DNA from: Chitinophaga sp.
Lineage (GTDB): Bacteria; Bacteroidota; Bacteroidia; Chitinophagales; Chitinophagaceae
Length of the DNA stretch: 64,000 bases
NCBI RefSeq assembly: GCF_019236475.1
Contig: NZ_JAFAIX010000003.1
Coordinates: forward strand, 124,001-188,000
Direction of reading: 5' to 3'
Positions 47,001 through 56,341 of the stretch are shown piece by piece. Within the stretch, counting starts at the first letter, position 1; each line of letters opens with the position of its first letter. A program made the position numbers and the translations under genes. The notes under the pieces are model-generated. The model searched no databases and was not told where the DNA came from. It was given only the letters and a program-made list of their open reading frames with translations.

Positions 47001-47843
47001 CTGGCATATAACAAGAATACTGTTACGCAATTGAATGATCCTACAGCCATTACCACTGGTGCTCAAAAGATATCTTCTCGATTTGTAACTGGCTATTCCG
47101 CATTTGGCATTTTTGCTTACAAATATGCAGGGCTGGATAATATGGGAGATCCGCAGATTTATTTAAACGATAAAACCGTCACAAAAACACCCAATGTGCC
47201 GAAACCCGAAGATGTTGTTTACATGGGAACCTACCAGCCAATTTGGAGTGGTGGCATATCCAATATCTTCCGGTATAAAAATTTTACGCTGGCGGCCAAT
47301 GTGGTCTTGAACCTGGGGCATGTTATGCGTAGAGACGTGAATACCACCTACTCCGGTAGTATTTCCGGTCAATCTAATATCCTTAGTCAAAGCGACCAGT
47401 CAGGCTTTACCTCCGGTCAATTGCACCCGGACTTTTTAAACCGCTGGAAACAACCCGGCGACGAGGCTATTACCAATATTCCTTCGTATGTTGCCAGTAC
47501 TTCTGTAAGCAATACCCGTAGAGATATTGAATACTACCGCTTCGCAGATATTAATGTGGTCAGTGCTTCCTTTATTAAGATGCGAGACATCACTCTCAGT
47601 TACAGCCTGCCCCAAAGTCTGATCCACCGCATTAAAACCGACAATATCAGCTTCAGGTTACAGGTATCCAACATTATGTTGTGGAAGGCAAATAAATACG
47701 GTATTGATCCTGAATTTCAGGATCCTTTTAGGGGAACCCGCGTGCCTTCGACACCTTTCATAACAGATCCCGCCGTTAATACGCAAAGCTACCGCTTTGG
47801 CCAGGGAACGGTAACTGTAGGGGTACACGTAAATTTTCAATAA
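44073..47843 (+). CDS. SusC/RagA family TonB-dependent transporter with STN domain
   Basis: 1256 aa. The signal/leader (1-52) precedes an STN signalling domain (about 62-130, FKNAPIQKVFAAIE, then DQRVADILNMLLKNKGLKWS) that contacts FecR, a carboxypeptidase-D regulatory-like domain (about 147-235, PGVSVVLSPGNKGT), and the plug (about 255-365 with LIRGLSTLG, VVDGIPMDDV, the SusC marker INPQDVEDITVLKDA and AASIWGARAANGVI). The rest is the beta barrel, ending at a typical C-terminal Phe-Gln. It imports oligosaccharides or peptides with SusD. Divergent from the sigma pair. Confidence 0.95.
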   Translation: MKKSGIYCVSGRCWLLTVGKLRAHFIKRPTIIILTSILIAAQALLAIPGYGQGNEQKKISIDFKNAPIQKVFAAIEAKGDVVIMYENTGVLKEEKVSITLTDQRVADILNMLLKNKGLKWSIRENIIRIESNYPNNTSAVGENPHQPVTGLILDSLGKPIPGVSVVLSPGNKGTETSTNGAFTIANVPPGHYMLQISHVGHYSIKREIVVQQNASFNLGTLVLQVSPVVMKAVEVMVNTGYQSLSKERSAGAFSKPDMQIVENRSTSMNVLQRLDGLVPGLAVNNAPLSRNPLLIRGLSTLGISDQLGNYSGTNRNPLVVVDGIPMDDVSYINPQDVEDITVLKDATAASIWGARAANGVIVITTKKGKANTKVKVQYDGFINFQGRPDLDYTPVLTSQQFIQTVKEIYTPAYFALYPWSTASAFTNTGSMGLPPHAVILYNRYRGLISDAQANKSLDSLASINNHQQIKDLFYRNASIMNHTVSLSGGGPAYSFYGSLAYTNTTSPRPGEQNNSYKANLRQDFNINKWLQAYLITDVTNTITSSNREPAIDYRFYPYQLFQDANGKNLSVPYIGYLSDSTRIAWQNRSGIGLDYVPLDEVNYGHTKSDNLLDRITGGVKVHLFKGLRFEGVYGYVKGTNRTTSFDDEKSYAVRSEVVQFTVAPTPSSTPVYYLPTSGGKYSVTNLNQRSWTIRNQLVFDKAWHGLLHQVSLLAGQEAQDQLTIINGSEVRGYNEALQTFVPIDYATLGATGVLNPVMANSFGRSVFSNLPFSQAEYETRFTSYYANGGYTYNRKYTINGSWRIDRSNLFGLDKSAQNKPVWSAGVKWGLGDEDFMQGLSWLNRLALRATYGITGNSPTPGTASSYDVLSAISSSFLPGRTGLQIATATNPKLTWESTKSINLGVDFSVLNDRLNGSIDFYSKKTENLLGNMPVNGFTGYSTIVGNFGSLQNKGIEFSIHSLNISTKKFSWNTLLSLAYNKNTVTQLNDPTAITTGAQKISSRFVTGYSAFGIFAYKYAGLDNMGDPQIYLNDKTVTKTPNVPKPEDVVYMGTYQPIWSGGISNIFRYKNFTLAANVVLNLGHVMRRDVNTTYSGSISGQSNILSQSDQSGFTSGQLHPDFLNRWKQPGDEAITNIPSYVASTSVSNTRRDIEYYRFADINVVSASFIKMRDITLSYSLPQSLIHRIKTDNISFRLQVSNIMLWKANKYGIDPEFQDPFRGTRVPSTPFITDPAVNTQSYRFGQGTVTVGVHVNFQ

Positions 47844-47860
47844 CCACAATCGCCAGCAAA

Positions 47861-49309
47861 ATGAAAAAGATATTGCACTATAGCCGGTTAGCCGTTTGGC
47901 TTTTGTTTACCACCAGTGTGTTTTCCTGCAAGAAAAGCTTTTTGGAAATTAAACCAAAAGGTAAAACCATTGCCCAAACAACCAACGACTACAACCTCCT
48001 GCTAAACAATTACGATTTATTTAATATAGATGCAGATGCGCAGGCAGCCATGGGGGATGAAATTGCAGCGGTAGAACCCTATTTTTCAGGCACTGACCTG
48101 CGAACGCAAAGGCTATTTCGCTGGGATGCCGTGATTTATGAACCACAGCAAAATGCCAATGAAATGGCGGTACCCATGCGAAACATTTATAACTATAACA
48201 AAATTATTAACGAAGTATTGAATGCTGCTGAAGGTACCGACCAGCAAAAAAAATCATTGCAGGCGGAAGCCATGGCTGGAAGAGCATGGACGTATTTTTT
48301 GCTGATTAATTATTATGGAAAACCTTTCAACAATGCCACATCTTCTACCGACCCGGGATTTCCTATCATTACCACAGCCGATGTAACGCAAACGAAATTT
48401 ACACGGGCTTCGGTGAAAGATGTATATGACTTTATTATAAAAGACCTTACTACCGCTATCCCCGCCCTGCCAGCCCAGACTACGCATCGACTGCGCATGT
48501 CCAAAGCAGCGGCCGAAGGGATTTTAGGTAAGGTTTATACTTTTATGGGAAGATTTAGCGATGCCTTGCCACAGTTAAATGCTGCCATTACCGATATGGC
48601 TTCCGCAGCGATTCCGGTTGGGTTATATGACTACAACGTAAACTTTGGACCAGGCGGAAGTTTCCTTCCAATAAGTTTTTTCGGGCCTACCTATCCTACA
48701 ATTGTCGATGATAAAGAAAATTTGTACGGCAAGCAATTCATTAATTACTGGACATTCATAAGTGATGAATTTGTTATCAACCCGCAAACCGTTGCATTAT
48801 ATGACCCTGCTGATCTTCGGCTTAATTTTTATGCTAACACACCCGCTTTTGGAGGCAATACTTATCCCGGTGGGATGTTAAGAAGAACAGGGCCTGCAGG
48901 TATACAATTTGGCGTTCAAGTTCCTGACTTGTACTTATTAAGAGCAGAGTGCAAAGCCAGGTTAAATGATTTACCTGGCGCCAAAGCTGATGTAGAAGCC
49001 CTGCGGGTAAACAGAATGCCTTCCACTAATGCGTCAGTACCCACCGCCATTGCATCGGATCAAAAAGCACTGGTAAAATTTATTCTGGAAGAACGCATTC
49101 GTGAGTTTGCAGTAGAAGGTTTCAGGTGGTTTGACATGCGCAGACTTTCAGTGGACCCTGATTTTAGCGCAACAGTAGGTAATGTACATAATGTCTATTC
49201 TTCTTCGGGGCAGGTTACGCAAACACTAACGCTAAAGCCTGAACGTTTGGTGTTGCGTTTCCCACAAAAACTGATGAATCAAAATCCAGGCATGGAAAAC
49301 AATCCTTAA
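47861..49309 (+). CDS. SusD/RagB family nutrient-binding lipoprotein
   Basis: 482 aa with the lipobox FSCKKSFLE (residues 23-31). The TPR-rich SusD fold is recognised by YNYNKIINEVL, GRAWTYFLLINYYGKPFN (about residues 146-163), KAAAEGILGKVY and the C-terminal ERIREFAVEGFRWFDMRRLS. Outer-membrane ligand-binding partner of the SusC barrel, starting 17 bp after it. Substrate unknown; no glycanase is adjacent and the two following thioredoxin-fold proteins suggest a peptide- or redox-related substrate. Confidence 0.95.
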   Translation: MKKILHYSRLAVWLLFTTSVFSCKKSFLEIKPKGKTIAQTTNDYNLLLNNYDLFNIDADAQAAMGDEIAAVEPYFSGTDLRTQRLFRWDAVIYEPQQNANEMAVPMRNIYNYNKIINEVLNAAEGTDQQKKSLQAEAMAGRAWTYFLLINYYGKPFNNATSSTDPGFPIITTADVTQTKFTRASVKDVYDFIIKDLTTAIPALPAQTTHRLRMSKAAAEGILGKVYTFMGRFSDALPQLNAAITDMASAAIPVGLYDYNVNFGPGGSFLPISFFGPTYPTIVDDKENLYGKQFINYWTFISDEFVINPQTVALYDPADLRLNFYANTPAFGGNTYPGGMLRRTGPAGIQFGVQVPDLYLLRAECKARLNDLPGAKADVEALRVNRMPSTNASVPTAIASDQKALVKFILEERIREFAVEGFRWFDMRRLSVDPDFSATVGNVHNVYSSSGQVTQTLTLKPERLVLRFPQKLMNQNPGMENNP

Positions 49310-49437
49310 CATAAAAACTAAATGGAATTAATGAACCCAAAGCGAATATGCTGCTACAGCGTAAACGGGGAATCCATTTCTGATCGGTAAGGTCAAAAAT
49401 TTTGAAACAATAAACATTTAATAATTAAAGTGTAAAA

Positions 49438-50589
49438 ATGAAAAAAAACATCCTCTTAGTCTTATTCCTTTTTTATGCGTTGGCTGGTTATTGCCAGCAT
49501 GGCTTTACCATACGTGCCAAAATTAACAATCCCAACAAGTATAAGATGTACCTGGCGTATTCTGGTAATAATGGTTATGTGGTTGATACAAGTTATACCA
49601 TTGAGGAAGGTTGGGCTATATTCAAAGGAAAGGTGGCCGAACCCGCTGTTGCTGATCTTGGAGTTCGCCGTAATCCAGCACTGGAGATTAAAGTTCCAAG
49701 TGGTGGATTTATACCGGGGCCCGATTTAAAGTTTTTTCTCACCAATGAGAACATCGAAATCAATGGCGATGCCGATGAGATTTATATGGCTAAAGTAACT
49801 GGTGGCCAGAACAATAAAGAATGGAATAAAATCAAGGAAAAGGAAAATAAGCTAACACAAGAAAGCTGGCAAACGGAAAAACAGGCGTACATCAGCGGTG
49901 ATTCTACGACATTAAAAAATGCTTCCCTCTTACGTGCAGCCAATAATGACAAGGTGAATCAGTTGAGGATGGATTTCATAAAGCAATATCCCAATTCGTT
50001 TGTCAGCCTTTATTTCCTGTCTGGTCTGGTCAATAGCATTTCTCTGAATGAATTAAAATCGGCCTATGCCTCCTTGGGAGCTAAGTTAAAAAGCAATGCT
50101 ATCGCGAAGAAAATTGCAACAAAAATCCACAACATGGAATCCACTGCAGTGGGCAAAGCAGCAATTCCTATCAACAAAAAAGATATGAATGGAAATTTGG
50201 TAAATCTGGGGACATTAAAAGGAAAATATGTACTGATTGATTTCTGGGGAAGCTGGTGCGGTCCCTGCCGCCAAAGCCACCCGATTTTAAAAGCGCTTTA
50301 TGCAAAATACAAAGACAAGGGCTTTGAAATCTTAGGTATTGCACATGAAACCGGGGCGTCGTTAGCCGAAAGCGAGAAGGCCTGGAAAACAGCTATTCAA
50401 CAAGATGATATTCCCTGGCTGCAGGTATTGAACAACCAGGATATAGAAAAGTTTGATGCAGTCAAAGCTTATGGCGTATCAGCTTTTCCAACAAAAATCC
50501 TATTGGATAAAGAGGGGAAAATAGTAGCCCGCTTTGTGGGCGATGAAGACGCATTCGAGAAAAAATTGAAAGAGATTTTTGGGTATTAA
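49438..50589 (+). CDS. TlpA-like thiol-disulfide protein with DUF4369 domain
   Basis: 383 aa. A signal peptide (to about YCQ, residue 20) is followed by a DUF4369 beta domain (about 25-115, typical of Bacteroidota TlpA), a helical linker, and a TlpA/thioredoxin domain (about 240-383) with WGSWCGPCRQSHP. Catalytic CxxC is Cys-Gly-Pro-Cys with Arg after it. The terminal part KAYGVSAFPTKILLDKEG has the cis-Pro. It should act as a periplasmic oxidoreductase. It follows SusD by 128 bp and precedes another thioredoxin by 11 bp. Confidence 0.9.
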   Translation: MKKNILLVLFLFYALAGYCQHGFTIRAKINNPNKYKMYLAYSGNNGYVVDTSYTIEEGWAIFKGKVAEPAVADLGVRRNPALEIKVPSGGFIPGPDLKFFLTNENIEINGDADEIYMAKVTGGQNNKEWNKIKEKENKLTQESWQTEKQAYISGDSTTLKNASLLRAANNDKVNQLRMDFIKQYPNSFVSLYFLSGLVNSISLNELKSAYASLGAKLKSNAIAKKIATKIHNMESTAVGKAAIPINKKDMNGNLVNLGTLKGKYVLIDFWGSWCGPCRQSHPILKALYAKYKDKGFEILGIAHETGASLAESEKAWKTAIQQDDIPWLQVLNNQDIEKFDAVKAYGVSAFPTKILLDKEGKIVARFVGDEDAFEKKLKEIFGY

Positions 50590-50600
50590 AATTTAAACTA

Positions 50601-51986
50601 ATGAAAAGAATATTAGCACTTTTTATTTCTCTGCTTTCACTTGCCAGCGCACAGGCAGAAGATGGTATCCAGTTCAGCCACGGAAGTTGGAAGGAAATTC
50701 TTAGCCAGGCAAAAAAAGAGAATAAGTTAATTTTCATAGACGTATATACCAGTTGGTGCGGTCCTTGTAAAATGATGGCAGCCGAAATATTTCCGCAGAA
50801 AGTCGTTGCTGACAAATTCAATGCTTCATTTATCAATTATAAAATTGATGCCGAAAAAGGCGAAGGAGTACAAATTGCAAAGCAATTTGAGGTGCATGCT
50901 TTCCCAACTTATTTGTTTGTAAATGGAAATGGTGATTTGATTTATCGCACTTCGGGCTATATGCCAGCAGCTTCGTTTTTGGATCAAGCCAATATCGCTC
51001 TAAAAGCGAAAGATGATCCCAAACCCATTGCAAAATGGCAGGATGAATATAATAATGGAAAGAGAAGCAAGGATTTTTTACTCGCTTACATGAAAAAAAG
51101 GTCCAATTTAAAACTGCCTTCTGCTGAAATTATTGAGGAATTATTTCCCCTATTGACAAAGGAAGATCTGAAAAAAAAGGACGTCATCACAAGTCTTATT
51201 TATTTTGACGCGAACATTCAATTCGTACCAGGCGGCAAGCTGTTTACTTATGTTTTGAACAATTATAAGCAACTCGACTCTTCCAAAATCATCCAAAGCC
51301 CATTGGGTATTATGGAATTCGGAATTAGAAATTATTTCAAAAAAAACATCGTTGAAAACAAAAAGGAAAAAATGTTGCCTGTAATGATTCAATCTTATAA
51401 AAAGATAATGCAGGCAACAAATGTCCAACCGGCTGAAATTATTGCAATGGAGAAAGAATTACCTGTGGAATATTATGGTACTACAGGAGATGCCACAAAA
51501 CTGGCGCCGGCTGTAATAGACTATGTGCAGAATGGAATCATGAAGCTGGATATTGCCGGTAAACAAAAGCAAGATGAAGAAACGTTTGCAGGATTTATGG
51601 CACCTTACCTGACAGGGAAGGCTGACTCCACAAAAGATGAAAAATTTGCCATGAAGCGTATCATGCAAAGCAATAACATGGTATCTATTTCCTATCAATT
51701 GCGAGATGCTGCCGAAGAAGTGTACAAAAACATAAGCGATCCTAAATTGCTTAAGCAGGCAACAGACTGGGCAAAACAGGCGGATGAATGGTTCCCTCAT
51801 TTTTCCAGTAAAGCCGTGTATGCGGGGCTGCTCTTTAAAATTGGTAATACCCAACAAGCAGTGCACATAATGGAATCTGCAGGTAACGACCCTCTCTTAG
51901 AAAAGGCTAGTGGGGCGCAAAATCTAATTCTGGCAAACGTGGAAAAGATGAAGAACGGCGAAGCGCCAAAAAGTTTGTGGAAATAG
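50601..51986 (+). CDS. Thioredoxin family protein with helical C-terminal region
   Basis: 461 aa. A signal peptide (to about SAQAE) leads into a thioredoxin fold (about 20-125, with FIDVYTSWCGPCKMMAAEIF and FEVHAFPTYLFVNGNGD), followed by about 330 residues of helical, TPR-like sequence with no recognised domain. Catalytic CGPC and cis-Pro are intact. The protein probably lives in the periplasm. It follows the TlpA gene by 11 bp and closes the SusC/D operon. The two redox proteins may handle disulfides in the imported peptide or in the transporter itself. Confidence 0.88.
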   Translation: MKRILALFISLLSLASAQAEDGIQFSHGSWKEILSQAKKENKLIFIDVYTSWCGPCKMMAAEIFPQKVVADKFNASFINYKIDAEKGEGVQIAKQFEVHAFPTYLFVNGNGDLIYRTSGYMPAASFLDQANIALKAKDDPKPIAKWQDEYNNGKRSKDFLLAYMKKRSNLKLPSAEIIEELFPLLTKEDLKKKDVITSLIYFDANIQFVPGGKLFTYVLNNYKQLDSSKIIQSPLGIMEFGIRNYFKKNIVENKKEKMLPVMIQSYKKIMQATNVQPAEIIAMEKELPVEYYGTTGDATKLAPAVIDYVQNGIMKLDIAGKQKQDEETFAGFMAPYLTGKADSTKDEKFAMKRIMQSNNMVSISYQLRDAAEEVYKNISDPKLLKQATDWAKQADEWFPHFSSKAVYAGLLFKIGNTQQAVHIMESAGNDPLLEKASGAQNLILANVEKMKNGEAPKSLWK

Positions 51987-52606
51987 TAGTAATTCCCAAA
52001 TTCAGAATACCTGGACAAAAGCGGTTCGCATGATTTGGCAGATAAAATCTACAATTTTCATTATAGAAAGTAAAACAATAACCAACCCAATCGCATACTT
52101 AATTTCCTCAGCCTTTGCCTGAGTTCTTTTAAGTAATTTTATGTTAGCCGTTGCCTTGTATTCCTACTGGCAACGGCTTTAGCGATTATTGTATTTTCTC
52201 CGGTTTACCCGCCAACAACATCTCCTTTGCTATCGGATATAGGCCACAGCACCGTACTCTATCTTAATTAGTGCAGAAGAGTCTAGAGAATAGATACATA
52301 GATTTTTTATACAACATTAAAATTTCACAACAACAATACCTGGGTTTCGTATAGTCGTGCTTCCAAAAAGAAAAAGCCTTACAACGATTCGCTGTAAAGC
52401 TTTTCTTTTTTGCCACCTCATAATATACTAAAATTAATCGTTCGCAAAAAAGGTATTTTCACGGTATGTTGAATTAGCGTATATCATACATTTGTAACTA
52501 ATATAGGGCCTCCCTCAAATGCATTCTTTTCTCAAAGAATCAATCGCCCTAACACGCACGCGGTGTCCTCTTTCAATTTTAAATAACCATTTAAAACTAA
52601 TCGAAA
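51987..52606. other. 620-bp intergenic region with two hairpins
   Basis: No gene seen. AGCCGTTGCC / GGCAACGGCT (52146-52178) is a strong stem with a 13-nt loop, and an A-rich hairpin at 52365-52411 (AAAAGCCTTACA / TGTAAAGCTTTT, T-run after it) looks like a terminator. The rest holds the likely promoter of the following gene. Confidence 0.6.
52487..52494 (+). promoter_or_regulatory. Candidate -7 box upstream of the LecA-like gene
   Basis: TACATTTG fits TAnnTTTG exactly and lies 112 bp before the ATG. The -33 box is imperfect (GTTG at 52468-52471). Confidence 0.4.
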
Positions 52607-54691
52607 ATGCAAAGCGTAGAAAAACTTGCTCATGAAAAAAAAGCCCCTTCCTCCACATCGGGGTTTCAATTCCGCACACCTGCAAACATCCAAGATTTTG
52701 CAGGTGATCCGGCCAAACAAAAAAAGATGAATAGTCTATGGAGCAACAACCTGGATGGGTTCACGCAACAAGGGATGTTGAACAATGGATGGAATACAAC
52801 CAACACGCCCCCTACTACAAATTATTATAACCCCATCGACAATAATCCAACCAGCGAAGCCGCCAATATTCAATGGCTGGCTTTTCCAGGGAGATTAGAA
52901 TATAATTTTCCCAATGCCACACAAGCTGAACTGTATCAAATGGCTGACACCGGATCAATGCCCGGCCAAATATCAAACGACCCATGTGGTACAGGTCAAA
53001 ATGTTGCCTATTTCCCTTATGGTCCTAGAGGTTGGCAGGATGAATATTGTGAATGGGCCGTTACGCGAAATGAGGCAGGAAAAATTACGCGAATTGATTT
53101 CACCTGCGAAAACCCTGAATACTGGAACACCTTATGGATGGTAGACCCCAATAAGGTGGTAACCCTGTATCAAACCATCCTGGATAAACCGCAGATCACC
53201 CTGCAAGATCTATCCGTACCAGGCATCGTGAATCCTATTACCAATCAGCCGATATACAATCCACTGAATAAATGGAACTCCGGGCCAGTATCTACTGCAA
53301 CAACAGGAGGCGCCATACATCTAACTAGCACTCCTAATACGATACAAACTGAAATCGGCCTAGCAACCACCTCTACCATTCAACGTTTCAACCCTCCTCC
53401 TCCACCAGCTACTACCAATACCATGTGGCCATCAGCGCAATTCAATGATTTAATTTGCGTGGGCCAATTTGGTCAGCGGTATCGCAATAGCGACCCTAAT
53501 ATTGGAGGTACTGTAAATAATTTCGTTACACAAGGGTTTATGCTAACGCTTGCTGACCCTCCCGGGCTCTATATTCAAATGCCTGATTTCTCTAACTACA
53601 AAACGCCTGATGGTACCGATGCGTCCACTTTCTGGACAATTAAACGGGGCAGCAAAACACTGACTGATCAGGCAGGTAATGCTTTACCTGGTAACTTTAT
53701 TCTGCATGCTGTGTATGAAGTACCAGCCAGCAAGGGTTATACCGTAAGCGATATTACCATTTCAAATCAGCCGATTAACTGGGGATCTCAGGTGGCATAC
53801 ACCTTCAAAATGCAAATTGTTGCTAGTGCTTATAATGGTACCGTTCCACAGGGTTATGATCCCGTTGGTGATACCACTCCTGCGAATACTTTTGCACAAC
53901 CGCTTCAACTCTTCTACCAAGACTATTTTGAGACACTCTATAATATCAATGTTCCTAACCCAGTTAACCACCCCATTCCTTTGTTGAGTAACAGTACATA
54001 TGTACCGTCTTACATTAACGTTGGTACCACAGCCGCCAAAATGGTAGTAGTGGTGGGCACCTGCACAGCACAAGAAAACAAGCCGGCTACCTATCCTTCT
54101 GTTACTTTCGATGATCCTCATATTACGGCGATAGTAACAGGGGTAAAACAGAACGTTACCTACGCAATACCTGGTAATAGTCAGCCTAGCGCAAATACAG
54201 CGTTATACATCACGGTTTCCGTTGGCGCCGAAGCGAAACATGGACAACATGGCGTTTATGTGACCAATGTTGGCCAGCAACGCCAGGCAGCTATGCCCGC
54301 ACTGTTTATGGTATCACCTGTAACAGTACAAGCCAATATTGCATGGCAAAATACGGGCGTGACACTCACTCCTACCAATACAGCTTCCATCAAATATGTA
54401 TCTGGCTTGTGGACTGCTAACCCGCAAGATAATGGTGGCCAACTGTATAATGCCGCAGGTAATCCCGTGTTTATGTCGGCACCACAAGGCTATCCGATGC
54501 CAGGTCAAGACATAGGCGCATTGGTTGGCAAAGTAGGTAATACTATTTTCCTGGTTGGCTTGGGCGCTACCGTTCCTTCCAACCTCAGTGGCGAGATACA
54601 ATTATGCATCAATGATGATCTGAAAGGTCTATATGGCGCTGGTTTAACCGATAACATAGGGGCTGTTACAGTAGCTATTGATGTACACTAA
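52607..54691 (+). CDS. Large protein with C-terminal LecA-like (PA-IL) lectin domain
   Basis: 694 aa. The first 30 residues are polar (MQSVEKLAHEKKAPSS), so there is no signal peptide. Residues about 40-570 are Asn/Pro/Thr-rich and beta-like and have no family I recognise; they include a Pro run (NPPPPPATTN). Residues about 575-694 resemble the galactose-specific lectin LecA of Pseudomonas: VQANIAWQNTGVTLTPTN, DIGALVGKVGNTIFLVGLG (LecA: CGALVMKIGN), SNLSGEIQLCINDDLKGLYG (LecA: NVQGAITLIYNDVPGTYG) and GAVTVAI at the end. The calcium-binding Asp of YND is kept, other sugar-binding residues are uncertain. A cytochrome c-like gene follows 104 bp downstream. Confidence 0.7.
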   Translation: MQSVEKLAHEKKAPSSTSGFQFRTPANIQDFAGDPAKQKKMNSLWSNNLDGFTQQGMLNNGWNTTNTPPTTNYYNPIDNNPTSEAANIQWLAFPGRLEYNFPNATQAELYQMADTGSMPGQISNDPCGTGQNVAYFPYGPRGWQDEYCEWAVTRNEAGKITRIDFTCENPEYWNTLWMVDPNKVVTLYQTILDKPQITLQDLSVPGIVNPITNQPIYNPLNKWNSGPVSTATTGGAIHLTSTPNTIQTEIGLATTSTIQRFNPPPPPATTNTMWPSAQFNDLICVGQFGQRYRNSDPNIGGTVNNFVTQGFMLTLADPPGLYIQMPDFSNYKTPDGTDASTFWTIKRGSKTLTDQAGNALPGNFILHAVYEVPASKGYTVSDITISNQPINWGSQVAYTFKMQIVASAYNGTVPQGYDPVGDTTPANTFAQPLQLFYQDYFETLYNINVPNPVNHPIPLLSNSTYVPSYINVGTTAAKMVVVVGTCTAQENKPATYPSVTFDDPHITAIVTGVKQNVTYAIPGNSQPSANTALYITVSVGAEAKHGQHGVYVTNVGQQRQAAMPALFMVSPVTVQANIAWQNTGVTLTPTNTASIKYVSGLWTANPQDNGGQLYNAAGNPVFMSAPQGYPMPGQDIGALVGKVGNTIFLVGLGATVPSNLSGEIQLCINDDLKGLYGAGLTDNIGAVTVAIDVH

Positions 54692-54728
54692 CTGATACGA
54701 AATATCAATATTCAGATCAATAAATGAG

Positions 54729-54758
54729 AGAGGCACATATGAACCTATATGTGCCTCT
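54729..54758 (+). terminator. 12-bp perfect hairpin between lectin-like and cytochrome c-like genes
   Basis: AGAGGCACATAT and ATATGTGCCTCT pair around a 6-nt loop; a modest T tract follows. It could end or attenuate the transcript between the two genes, or act as a processing site. Confidence 0.5.
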
Positions 54759-54795
54759 TGAATTATTAGCACTCCTTCATATAAATCTTGCAAAA

Positions 54796-56271
54796 ATGAA
54801 AAGATCTGTTACTATCTTCCTAATAACTTGCATTGCTTTATTTATCAACCAGTTTATCATAACAGCTTTCAAGCCGGATAACAGAGATCCCAAGTTGGCG
54901 CGGTCTACAAACACCTGCAACTGTTATGCTAGTTCGTCTTTGTATAATATTGTCATTCAATTCAACAACAAGGTACCTGGAGACCTTGCGGCATTCAATA
55001 ATCAATCCCAGGCAGATTGCTTTGCCTGGCAGGAATTCATTTCTTTGAACTGGCCGATAAACCCGTCAGGGTACTTTGGCACTCCCGGGGATACTTCCCC
55101 AGTAAGCTGGGAAGCATATATGCCAATTGACGTGCTATTCCAGCCCGACGGAGTGCAGCCATCCTCTTGGGGAACGCTTGTTTCACCTCAATATGCCGCC
55201 AGATTTAAATCACAGCGACTATTGATGAATCCAACTAAAACGAAACTTTTAACCTTCACCACTAAGTTTGCTGCTGATAGCGTCTTTGGCCTAGATCCTG
55301 ATCAAGCCGCACCTATAGGCAGCCCCAATTGGCTGGGTGCTCAAAATAATACCAATGTTTGGTATGAGATCAAGCTGAATAAAGACTATTATGATTTTGT
55401 GATCAAGAATGGGTATTATAATGCTATCACACAACATGACTCCGTACAAAAAGGCATCCCGATTAATTTTCCGCAAGGTGTATATAATGGCCCCGTAGGT
55501 GCTATAGAAGTGAAAGCCGCGTGGATGGAAGTGGACAATATCAATTCCCCTAAATGGCAGCGATATAAACTCTCCAATGCAACCGTGTATGATTCTGCTA
55601 CAGGAAATTTTAGACAAACAGTTGTTGCGTTGGTAGGTTTGCACATTCTACACAAAACACAGAATCAACCTACTTGGGTATGGGCTACTTTTGAACAGGT
55701 AGATAATGTACCGGATACCAACAGTAAAACGACGCCACCATATGGATATAATTTTTATACTGCGAATTGCACGCCTCGTCAGGTAAGTCTGCATGGTGGC
55801 GGTACCGCAACGGTAAGCTGTACAGCTAATACTTCGCCGCCCTATTTCTTGTCGCAGGCAGGGCCAGTTCCGGTACAGGTGACCAGGTTAAACCCAATCG
55901 ACCCGACAGATGCGGTGCCTATCAATAATATGATGCAAAGCAATATCAAAAAGTTTTATCCTCAATCTGTTTTTCAATATTATGAACTAGTAGATGTAAT
56001 CTGGTCGCAAACATTGCAACCAGACAAAACAACGCCCATTCAGGTACCGTTTCCGTTAAATACATCTGCTATGTTGAGCGGCGCGCATGTAGTGGCCAAT
56101 ACCACGCTAGAGAGCTATGTGCAAAACACCAATACTTGTTATAGTTGTCATAAATATAGCACCATTGCACCTTTCCCAGCGGATTCCGTCAACAATAATA
56201 TCTTCGGTGATTTTAGTTTCGCGATATCAGCGGCTCAATACCCGGTATCAAAGGCCAAGAAAAAAAGATGA
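54796..56271 (+). CDS. Mono-haem cytochrome c-like protein (491 aa)
   Basis: The ATG at 54796 starts a signal peptide (MKRSVTIFLITCIALFINQF). Most of the protein is a large extracytoplasmic region without a family I recognise, Pro/Asn-rich and with Cys pairs at the start (STNTCNCYASSS). Near the C-terminus is one haem c attachment motif, CYSCHKYS (about residue 451 on), close to the end. A single CxxCH so far from the N-terminus, with a long non-cytochrome part, is unusual. The axial ligand partner cannot be assigned. It follows the LecA-like gene and ends before a strong terminator. Confidence 0.7.
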   Translation: MKRSVTIFLITCIALFINQFIITAFKPDNRDPKLARSTNTCNCYASSSLYNIVIQFNNKVPGDLAAFNNQSQADCFAWQEFISLNWPINPSGYFGTPGDTSPVSWEAYMPIDVLFQPDGVQPSSWGTLVSPQYAARFKSQRLLMNPTKTKLLTFTTKFAADSVFGLDPDQAAPIGSPNWLGAQNNTNVWYEIKLNKDYYDFVIKNGYYNAITQHDSVQKGIPINFPQGVYNGPVGAIEVKAAWMEVDNINSPKWQRYKLSNATVYDSATGNFRQTVVALVGLHILHKTQNQPTWVWATFEQVDNVPDTNSKTTPPYGYNFYTANCTPRQVSLHGGGTATVSCTANTSPPYFLSQAGPVPVQVTRLNPIDPTDAVPINNMMQSNIKKFYPQSVFQYYELVDVIWSQTLQPDKTTPIQVPFPLNTSAMLSGAHVVANTTLESYVQNTNTCYSCHKYSTIAPFPADSVNNNIFGDFSFAISAAQYPVSKAKKKR

Positions 56272-56341
56272 TGGTCGAAATCTTGTTAATGCAACTAAGC
56301 ATGCTATCATCATAGTAACCCTTAATTACGATATGAATCCC

